A stretch of DNA of 21,627 bases, taken from contig CAZUHK010000028.1 in NCBI GenBank assembly GCA_964620345.1, positions 1 to 21,627 of the forward strand. The letters run 5' to 3'. The position numbers and the translations under genes are program-made. The notes beneath the pieces are model-generated. The model ran no database searches. It was given only the letters and a program-made list of their open reading frames with translations, and was not told the DNA's origin. This DNA is from CAZUHK01 sp964620345 (GTDB taxonomy: Bacteria; Planctomycetota; Phycisphaerae; Phycisphaerales; Zrk34). Shown here in pieces: positions 6,520 to 13,082 of the stretch; position 1 is the stretch's first letter, and each line of letters begins with the position of its first letter.

Positions 6520-7470
6520 AACCGCACCAGCTCGTCGTGTCGAAGCCCGCTCCCGTAGAGCAGCTTCACCATCAACTGGAACGCGGGATCGACCGCCGAA
6601 AGCAGCCGCTGCACCTGGGCCACGGACAATACCGTCGGCAGCTTCGGACCGCGCCTGGCTCGCACGGTTTGCGCCATCTCCTCCAAATAAACACGCAGCA
6701 CTTCGCGGAACAGAAGCAGCAGAGCACTGAAAGCCTGGTTCTGCGTCGAAGCCCTCACCTTTTCGACCATGGCCAGATCCGTCAGGAAGGCCTGGGCGTC
6801 GGCAGCGGTCGGTTCGCCCTCCGCCCCGGTATCACGGCGGTACGCCAGGAACGGCGATTCCAGTGCAGGTAGGTCTTTTTTCGTGCTTCTGGCATAGTGG
6901 CGAAGGCGAATGACCTCCCGCAGCCGCTCGAGCCTCGCGGCATCGTCCACGAACGCCTGAGCCGTCGGCAGGTCGTCTTCCCCCGTCTTGGCTCCACGAT
7001 ACTGGTAGCGGTAGATTCGTATCGCGTCCGACGCCTGCTGAAGCTGCCACGGCTTCGTGCCCACGCACTTGCCCACTTCGGCCAGAAACAGGTCCAGCGT
7101 CTGCTCGAAGCTGAACCCGGTATGTGCCCGGGCGAACAGCAGGAACTCCCCCACCCAGCGCACGAGGTGCGAATGGTGCTTGTCTAGCCCAAAAGATTCA
7201 CCACTGAGAACACTGAGGACACAGAGAGATCGAAGATTTTTAATATCAGCCACTTACGTCATATTTCGCAGGCCGTTTGACCCACCTGAAAATACAGACT
7301 GTCAGAAATCACACAAGGCAAGGCGTATTGTAAATCATTGACTCAGATATCCTTCTGTGTTCTCTGTGTTCTCTGTGGTGAATAATCCGAGCTAGCGCCA
7401 AGTTCTTGCCTTGAAGGAACTTGGCGTATCCGTGGAGCACTTCGCGCAAATGGACGTCGCGTTCCGCCAT
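6520..7470 (-). pseudogene. intI: Integron-type tyrosine recombinase (IntI-like), interrupted and 3'-truncated
   Basis: Integron integrases insert and excise gene cassettes at attI and attC sites. With the element at 7189-7391 and one flanking repeat removed, the frame reads from ATG 7470 for about 248 codons. It runs MAERDVHLREVLHGYAKFL, across the join NLAL-DKHHSHLVRW, then LREVIRLRHYARST, ASTQNQAFSALLLLFREVL and LLYGSGLRHDELVRL. The ASTQNQAFSALLLLFREVL block is a hallmark of integron integrases, and GLR carries the first catalytic Arg. The frame then stops matching near 6520, so the rest of the catalytic domain (second Arg, His residues, nucleophilic Tyr) is absent and the recombinase should be inactive. 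A longer start (TTG/ATG near 7527) is possible; 7470 has a weak GGAAG site. The orientation, pointing away from the cassette, is the normal integron layout. Confidence 0.82.
7189..7391. mobile_element. 203-bp inverted-repeat (MITE-like) insertion inside intI
   Basis: Both ends carry the same sequence in opposite orientation: ATTCACCAC-TGAGAACACTGAGGACACAGAGA on the left and, reading inward on the other strand, ATTCACCAC-AGAGAACACAGAGAACACAGA on the right. The element is bounded by CTAGC at 7184-7188 and again at 7392-7396, which fits a 5-bp target-site duplication. The interior (about 7230-7350) is AT-richer and has no coding potential, so this is a non-autonomous element. Removing it with one CTAGC copy restores the recombinase frame exactly (NLAL-DKHH). 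CACAGAGAACACAGAG-type repeats are familiar in many environmental bacterial genomes; the transposase responsible is not known to me. Confidence 0.8.
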
Positions 7471-7580
7471 ATTCGGCTTCCGGTTTATCCAGATCTGGAT
7501 AACACCGGTTTCTCCGTGGTTATGCATGGCCGGTCAAGCGGCGTTTTCGCCTCTGATGGCGTTCACCGCTCGATAAAGCA

Positions 7581-7609
7581 TTGACGACGACTGGAAGCGT
7601 CGGTACACT
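7581..7609 (+). promoter_or_regulatory. Candidate cassette promoter (Pc-like)
   Basis: A -35 box TTGACG (7581-7586, 5 of 6) and a -10 box TACACT (7604-7609, 4 of 6) are separated by exactly 17 bp and point into the cassette. It lies between the intI start and the cassette boundary, where integrons usually carry the promoter that expresses captured cassettes. The predicted start is near 7616. Confidence 0.5.
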
Positions 7610-7652
7610 GGCGCTAAATGTCCCGAAAAAGCAGATTTCTGTAGAAGAACAA

Positions 7653-7659
7653 GTTGTGC
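7653..7659 (+). other. Cassette left boundary / attI crossover core (GTTGTGC)
   Basis: GTTGTGC is the exact reverse complement of the R'' core GCACAAC of the attC at 8222-8228. In a circular integron cassette the 5' end of the cassette and R'' form the two halves of one attC arm, so this complementarity is expected if recombination occurred at G|TTGTGC. It departs from the usual GTTRRRY core at one position. The approximately 180 bp upstream (7471-7652) would hold attI; no other recombinase-binding motif was clear. Confidence 0.6.
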
Positions 7660-7688
7660 TTACGAACCTGAGTGACCAAAGGGGAATC

Positions 7689-8270
7689 ATGGACATACCA
7701 GAAGAGGATCGGTGGCGTGCCGTTGATGGTGTCGTTAATGAAAAGGTCTACAGTAGTCAGCGGCCCAAGATTCTTTGGGTGCTAAGAGAGCCCAATGGCG
7801 AAGGCTTTGATTTTCTAAATTACCTCAGGGATGTGACTGCCTATCCAAAGTGGAAGCAGTCCTATGGGTTAGTTGTTAAGATAAGCCGTGTTGTCCTCGA
7901 AGGGCATTTTGATGACCCTGAACAATGGGATGTTTATTGTCCGGAAGTGATGCACCGAATTGCATTGATCAATATAAAAAAGACTGGCGGTGGCAGGGCA
8001 GTAAACTGGGATGCGCTTAATCAGGCATTTGCAAAAAATGAAGACCTTCTTCGGAGGCAGATAGTAGAAATAAAACCCGATTGTATTTTCTGTGGCGGCA
8101 CTTGTAGCTATGTAAATGCACTCGCATTGAACAATATTCCAATAATCAGTCTATATCACCCTGGGCAGACAAAGGTAACCCACAAGGATTACATCAAGGA
8201 TGCAATAGCTCAATACAAGAAGCACAACAAGGCGATTCAGGCGGACGGCTTCGCCGCCGCTGATCTTTGA
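7689..8270 (+). CDS. Integron cassette gene, protein of unknown function (possible uracil-DNA-glycosylase-like fold)
   Basis: A 193-residue soluble protein without signal peptide. The ATG at 7689 was chosen because an AAAGGGGAA Shine-Dalgarno precedes it; the open frame continues upstream to TTG 7581, but that codon falls in the putative promoter and before the cassette boundary. Visible motifs are PKILWVLREPNGEG (about 26-39), ALINIKKTGGG (about 92-102), IKPDCIFCGGT (about 128-138) and an ISLYHPG motif (about 152-158). A strand-ending E-P-N/N-I-K-K-T, a P-D-x-I-x-x-G-x-T strand and a late Y-H-P-G recall uracil-DNA-glycosylase-superfamily proteins, but a function cannot be assigned. The base composition is clearly more AT-rich than the flanking genes, which indicates foreign origin. 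The last 13 codons (KAIQADGFAAADL) are encoded by the attC site. Confidence 0.75.
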   Translation: MDIPEEDRWRAVDGVVNEKVYSSQRPKILWVLREPNGEGFDFLNYLRDVTAYPKWKQSYGLVVKISRVVLEGHFDDPEQWDVYCPEVMHRIALINIKKTGGGRAVNWDALNQAFAKNEDLLRRQIVEIKPDCIFCGGTCSYVNALALNNIPIISLYHPGQTKVTHKDYIKDAIAQYKKHNKAIQADGFAAADL

Positions 8271-8278
8271 CGTTAGGA
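8222..8278 (+). other. attC recombination site (57 bp) of the cassette
   Basis: The simple site runs from R'' GCACAAC (8222-8228) to R' GTTAGGA (8272-8278). Between them an imperfect palindrome pairs GAT/ATC, CAG/CTG, CGG/CCG and CGGC/GCCG around a TTC loop (8250-8252). Single unpaired bases on the left strand only (T8237, G8241, A8245) match the extrahelical bases by which integrases recognise the folded bottom strand. Unpaired spacers (8229-8233 and 8266-8271) separate this stem from the R boxes. The length equals the shortest known attC sites. The R' core deviates from GTTRRRY at its last base. It overlaps the end of the cassette gene. Confidence 0.8.
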
Positions 8279-8399
8279 CGTAGGCCAAGCCTTCGAGGCT
8301 GGCGACCTCGCCCGGTTTCATTCGAACACGGCCAGTGTCCCCCTCGCCCACTTGAACTGGATTGTTGTCAGGAACCCGCTGCGCGCGTTCGCGTGCCAT
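8279..8399 (-). pseudogene. Unassigned 40-codon gene start or remnant abutting attC
   Basis: From ATG 8399 the minus strand reads MARERAQRVPDNNPV, then VRMKPGEVASLEGLAYVLTS, and runs into the attC at 8278. Beyond that the frame is antisense to the cassette gene. The composition looks protein-like (KPGEVASLEGLAYV), but there is no Shine-Dalgarno and no family is recognised. It may be a gene start cut off when the integron or a cassette integrated, or a remnant of a lost cassette. Confidence 0.25.
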
Positions 8400-8444
8400 G
8401 GCCGGAGCATACCGCCCCGCCCCGCTGCGAGCCACACGGGGCGT

Positions 8445-8450
8445 TACAAT
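8445..8450 (+). promoter_or_regulatory. -10 box positioned for a leaderless tmk transcript
   Basis: TACAAT (5 of 6 to TATAAT) ends exactly 7 nt before the tmk ATG at 8458; no Shine-Dalgarno is present and no good -35 box is visible. The arrangement is the same as before pgsA. An in-frame ATG at 8449 overlaps the box and is unlikely to be the start if this promoter is used. Confidence 0.45.
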
Positions 8451-8457
8451 GCGGCCC

Positions 8458-9108
8458 ATGAGCGATCAGGGATGGATCAGCCGGCTCGCGGGGAAGTTCA
8501 TCGTGTTCGACGGGCCCGACGGCTCGGGCAAGACCACGCAGTTCCGCCGCATGATCGACGCCGCGACCGTGGCGGGCCTGGGCGTGTGCGAGGTGCGCGA
8601 GCCCGGCGGCACCGCCATCGGCGAGCGCATTCGTTCGGTCCTGCTCGACCCCGACCACGATGAGATGGACGTGCGCTGCGAGGTGATGCTCTACATGGCC
8701 AGCCGGGCGCAGCTCGTGGCCGAGAAGATCCGCCCGGCCAAACAGCGTGGTGAGCTGGTGCTGGCCGACCGGTTTGTCTCCAGCACGCTGGCTTACCAGG
8801 GCACCGCCGGGGGGGTGGCGATGAGCGACATACTGGCTGTCGGCCACGTCGCCATCGGCGACTGCTGGCCCGACCTGATCGTGATCTTCGATGTCGACGA
8901 GCCGACCGCGGCGAAGCGCCTCAACCCCCTGCTGGACCGCATGGAGCGCAAGGGCGCCGAGTACCACCGCCGCGTCCGCCACGGCTACCTCGATCAGGCC
9001 CGGGCCGACCCCGCCCGCCATCTGGTCATCGACGCCCGGCCTGAGGCCGACGCGGTGTTCGGCCAATTGTGCGAACGCCTCCGAGAAAGGACGACGACCA
9101 ACGCCTGA
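8458..9108 (+). CDS. tmk: Thymidylate kinase
   Basis: Phosphorylates dTMP to dTDP with ATP, an essential step of dTTP supply. The 216-residue protein has the P-loop GPDGSGKTT at 19-27, the REPGGT motif at 47-52 that contacts dTMP, the DRF motif at 104-106 preceded by LVLA, and the lid region around 151-175 (LDRMERKGAEYHRRVRHGYL). The length is normal for the family. ATG 8458 gives the usual short segment before the first beta strand. Its stop overlaps the start of holB (TGATG), so the two are probably translationally coupled. It is the first gene of tmk-holB-ricT, an order also present in Bacillus around tmk-holB-yaaT. Confidence 0.95.
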   Translation: MSDQGWISRLAGKFIVFDGPDGSGKTTQFRRMIDAATVAGLGVCEVREPGGTAIGERIRSVLLDPDHDEMDVRCEVMLYMASRAQLVAEKIRPAKQRGELVLADRFVSSTLAYQGTAGGVAMSDILAVGHVAIGDCWPDLIVIFDVDEPTAAKRLNPLLDRMERKGAEYHRRVRHGYLDQARADPARHLVIDARPEADAVFGQLCERLRERTTTNA

Positions 9109-10211
9109 TGGAACACATCCTCGGCCAACCCGTGGCGGTTCAGACGCTCAGCGATGCGCTGGCGAGCGATCGGGTGCATCATGCGTGGATTTTTCACGGG
9201 CCCCAGGGCGTGGGTAAGCAAACGACCGCCCGGGCGTTCGCGAAGGTGCTGCTTTGCCCCGACGCCCAGCCGGACCTGGCCGGGCGGATCGTCGCGTGTG
9301 GGGCGTGCAGGTCGTGTCACCTGGCCGACTCGCCCGACGCGGCCCACCCGGACCTGCACGTGATCGCCAAGGAGCTGGCGCTGTACAGCGACGACCCGGA
9401 GGTCCGCAAGCGCAAGCAGATGACCATTCCGCTGGACGTGCTGCGTTCGTGGCTGCTGGGCCCGGCGTACCTGCGGTCGGCGATGAACCACGGCAAGGTG
9501 TTCATCGTCGATGAAGCGGAGCTGCTCGACTTCAACGGGCAGAACACGCTGCTGAAGGTGCTCGAAGAGCCGCCGGCCGGCACGTACCTGATCCTCGTGA
9601 CCGCACACGACGAGCGGCTGCTGCCGACGATCCGCAGCCGCTGCCAGCGCGTGGCGTTCGGCGAGCTCAGCGACGAACAGGTGCGGCAGTGGGTCTGGCA
9701 GCAGGACGTGGCCGCGGCGCGCGCCGACGGCATCGTGCGGTTCGCGCGCGGCAGCATCGGGCGGGCGGCGCTGGCGATCGAGTTCGAGCTGGACGGCTGG
9801 CTGGCGACGGTCGAGCCGCTGGTCGACGACCTGGCCGCGGGCCGGCCGAGCCCCCAAGCGGGCGCGACGCTGAGCACACTGGCCGACGACTACGCCACGG
9901 CGTGGGTCGACAGCCGCAAGAACGCCTCGAAGGAGGCGGCGAACAAGGCGGCACTGCGGGCGCTGATCGGCCTGATGGGCGAGCTGTGCCGGCGTCGCGT
10001 CGCCAACACCGCGGGCGACTGCCCCGCCGACGCCCCGGCCTCGGGCGAGGCGGCGCTGGCGCCCTGGTTCATCGGCATCGACCTGCTGCACGAGGCCGAG
10101 GAGCAGATGGCCAGCAACGTCGCCCCGGCATTGCTGCTGGACAACCTTGCGGTACAATGGGCTGGTCGCGTCGCTCAACACGACGCGCTCGGAATGACCG
10201 ATGGCCAATGA
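9108..10211 (+). CDS. holB: DNA polymerase III delta' subunit (clamp loader)
   Basis: The delta' subunit is part of the clamp-loader complex that places the sliding clamp on primed DNA. The 367-residue AAA+ protein has a P-loop-like GPQGVGKQT at 31-39, a zinc-binding cysteine set at C50, C64, C67 and C70 (CGACRSC), a Walker B FIVDEAE at 132-138, and the SRC motif at 177-179 typical of clamp-loader subunits. The ATG at 9108 shares its A with the tmk stop; the longer open frame upstream overlaps tmk and was rejected. The P-loop is intact although delta' is often non-ATP-binding, and a DnaX-type subunit was considered, but gene context and length favour delta'. The stop lies at the edge of a short repeat remnant. 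Confidence 0.88.
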   Translation: MEHILGQPVAVQTLSDALASDRVHHAWIFHGPQGVGKQTTARAFAKVLLCPDAQPDLAGRIVACGACRSCHLADSPDAAHPDLHVIAKELALYSDDPEVRKRKQMTIPLDVLRSWLLGPAYLRSAMNHGKVFIVDEAELLDFNGQNTLLKVLEEPPAGTYLILVTAHDERLLPTIRSRCQRVAFGELSDEQVRQWVWQQDVAAARADGIVRFARGSIGRAALAIEFELDGWLATVEPLVDDLAAGRPSPQAGATLSTLADDYATAWVDSRKNASKEAANKAALRALIGLMGELCRRRVANTAGDCPADAPASGEAALAPWFIGIDLLHEAEEQMASNVAPALLLDNLAVQWAGRVAQHDALGMTDGQ

Positions 10212-10265
10212 CCCATCGCCATATTCCGTTCTTCGTTGGATGTTGGTTATTGGTCATTGAGCATT
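10202..10265. repeat. Decayed ATTGGTCATTG-type dispersed repeat
   Basis: CAATGACC at 10206-10213 faces GGTCATTG at 10252-10259 as an 8-bp inverted pair, and between them lies TTGGATGTTGGTTATTGG. Low-complexity TTGGTCATTGG blocks like this occur as scattered repeats in many environmental bacterial genomes. It starts within the holB stop region. The rest of the gap to ricT (10266-10413) shows only a 7-bp hairpin, TCACTCG/CGAGTGA at 10356-10373, and no gene. Confidence 0.4.
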
Positions 10266-10413
10266 CTCTGCTGTGTTTCGTGAGACGCGGTCGGCGGTCA
10301 GGGCCGATCGCGGCGTACAAAAAACCGCCTGACGACAAGCCCGCCCGCCGGAGGTTCACTCGCGATCGAGTGACGGTGGTGTGGTGCCCGGAACCTGAAA
10401 GCGAAACACACCC

Positions 10414-11655
10414 ATGCCCATTCATCCCCTGCCCGTGATCAGCGAAGAGGAAGAAGCCAAGGCGATCGATCGGCTCAAACCGCCCGAGACGATCGTGGTG
10501 CGGTTCGGCTACATGCGCAGCATCGGCGAGTTCAAGCACGGCGGCAACGAGATCCCCGGCTGCGGGACGAAGCTGGTCGTGCGCACGCCGCGCGGCGTGG
10601 AACTGGCCGAGATGCTCACCACCACCTGTGCCAACGGCGGCTGCGGCCACTCGGTCACCCGCAAGCAGATGCTCGATTACATCGAGCAGTCCGGCGGCAA
10701 GCAGTTCCCGTTCACCACCGAGGGCAAGGTGCTGCGCGTCGCGACCGCCGACGACCTGATGGAGCAGAGCCGCCTCGACGCGGCCAAGGGCGAGATGATC
10801 GCCGCGGCCAAGCGGCAGATCAAGGCGTTGAACCTCGACATTAAGCTCGTCGAGGCCGAGGTGCTGCTCGGCGGCGAGCGGGTGGTGTTTTACTTCACCA
10901 GCGAGGGCCGGGTCGACTTCCGCGATCTGGTCCGCGCCCTCGCCGGCGAGCTGCACACGCGGATCGAGATGCGGCAGGTCGGCGCCCGCGATGAGGCGCG
11001 GCTCGTGGCGGACTACGAAAAGTGCGGCCAGCACTGCTGCTGTCGGCAGTTTCTCAAGGTGCTCAAGCCGGTCTCGATGCGCAACGCCAAGATCCAGAAG
11101 GCCACGCTCGATCCATCCAAGATCAGCGGGCGCTGCGGGCGGCTGATGTGCTGCCTGCGGTACGAAGAGGTGACCTACGACGACCTGCGCAAGCGCCTGC
11201 CCCACCGCAAGACCCGCGTGCTGACCGACGATGGCCTGGGCACGGTGCTCAGCACGCAGATCCTCACGCAACTGGTGCTGGTCGAACTGGACGACTCGAG
11301 CCAGCGCAACGCCTACCCGGTGGAGAACATCCGCAAGGTCGGCAGAGACGAGGAGCAGCAGATTCGACAGGACACCGAGCGTCAGGCCGCCGAGGCCCGC
11401 GAGCAGGCCGAGCAGGCGGAGAAAGAGCGGCGGCGCGAACAGAAACGCAAGCGCCGCAAGGACAAGAGCGCCGGCGAAGAACCGCGCCGCCCCAAGCCGG
11501 GCCAGCCCCTGACCGATGGCGAGGTGCAGAGCAAGGAAGGCGCGCCCTCGGCCAACGTGGACGATGGCTCAGGTGAGGGCCAGCCCAAAAAGAAGCGCCG
11601 CCGCCGGCGCCGACGCAAGGGCAAGGGCGGCGGTGGCTCGGGCGGGGGCAATTAA
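10414..11655 (+). CDS. ricT: PSP1/RicT (YaaT) family regulatory protein
   Basis: In Bacillus, RicT (YaaT) forms a complex with RicA and RicF that binds iron-sulfur clusters and helps RNase Y process mRNA; the family is the PSP1 domain. The 413-residue protein has the PSP1 core, with cysteines in CGQHCCC (C204, C208-C210) and GRCGRLMCC (C241, C246, C247) at the positions used for cluster binding. A beta-rich region (about 265-308) follows, then a charged coiled-coil-like stretch (about 312-350) and a Lys/Arg run before a Gly-rich end, which could bind RNA. An extra segment, CANGGCGHS (C72, C77), sits within the N-terminal part. The neighbours tmk and holB support orthology to YaaT. No clear Shine-Dalgarno precedes ATG 10414. 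Confidence 0.85.
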   Translation: MPIHPLPVISEEEEAKAIDRLKPPETIVVRFGYMRSIGEFKHGGNEIPGCGTKLVVRTPRGVELAEMLTTTCANGGCGHSVTRKQMLDYIEQSGGKQFPFTTEGKVLRVATADDLMEQSRLDAAKGEMIAAAKRQIKALNLDIKLVEAEVLLGGERVVFYFTSEGRVDFRDLVRALAGELHTRIEMRQVGARDEARLVADYEKCGQHCCCRQFLKVLKPVSMRNAKIQKATLDPSKISGRCGRLMCCLRYEEVTYDDLRKRLPHRKTRVLTDDGLGTVLSTQILTQLVLVELDDSSQRNAYPVENIRKVGRDEEQQIRQDTERQAAEAREQAEQAEKERRREQKRKRRKDKSAGEEPRRPKPGQPLTDGEVQSKEGAPSANVDDGSGEGQPKKKRRRRRRRKGKGGGGSGGGN

Positions 11656-11813
11656 CGCCTGGCCGAATCAGGTCAATCTGCGGGCCATGCGCCCGTTTTC
11701 GCGCGAATCCAGCGGATTGTGCCTTGCGGTCGCACTTCGCGCCTCAAGCCGGCCGCCGCGCCTTGCCGACATAAACGTTAGCCATTGCTAATCCGAATCA
11801 ACTCGTCGTTTTT

Positions 11814-11870
11814 CGGGCCAGCGCCCGTCGCCTCAATCCGACCCCCGACCCCGCAGGCGACGGTGGCCCG
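11814..11870. repeat. Large stem-loop between convergent genes
   Basis: CGGGCCA...CCGTCGCCT (11814-11833, with a 4-nt GCGC bulge) pairs with AGGCGACGGTGGCCCG (11855-11870), giving a 16-bp stem and a 21-nt loop. No U tract follows on either strand, so it is not a standard intrinsic terminator. It may block read-through or protect 3' ends. No gene is seen in the 350-bp gap 11656-12005. Confidence 0.5.
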
Positions 11871-11876
11871 AATATT

Positions 11877-11904
11877 GGGGGGAAAGGCGAAAGCTTTTCC
11901 TCCC
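11877..11904. terminator. Stem with GAAA tetraloop, probable terminator between ricT and korB
   Basis: A 12-bp stem (11877-11888 with 11893-11904, two G-U wobbles if read on the plus strand) capped by a GAAA tetraloop. It lies between the convergent ends of ricT (plus) and korB (minus). The sequence after it on the plus strand, GTTTGCGTGTT, is only mildly U-rich, so termination is likely but not certain. Confidence 0.5.
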
Positions 11905-12005
11905 GTTTGCGTGTTGACCCCGGCGAACCCGACAGCACACAGATGCGCCGCCGTCTGAGGATGGCGTTCAAGGCGATTTGATGATGGTCGGTGCTGCGCC
12001 GGCGG

Positions 12006-13052
<1,047 letters not shown>

Positions 13053-13082
13053 GTCTCACCGTAGGTTCGTGTTCGGCAAACT

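Noticed and set aside
7309..7527. Separate 72-codon minus-strand gene upstream of the integrase
   Set aside because: Its first part is the missing N-terminus of intI and its HREHREHR part is the translated repeat element, so it is not an independent gene.
7581..7688. Longer start (TTG 7581) for the cassette gene
   Set aside because: The first codons lie in a -35 box and before the cassette boundary at 7653; ATG 7689 has a good Shine-Dalgarno and fits normal cassette layout.
10356..10373. TCACTCG/CGAGTGA hairpin before ricT as an operator
   Set aside because: The stem is only 7 bp and common by chance in GC-rich sequence; no promoter boxes were seen next to it.
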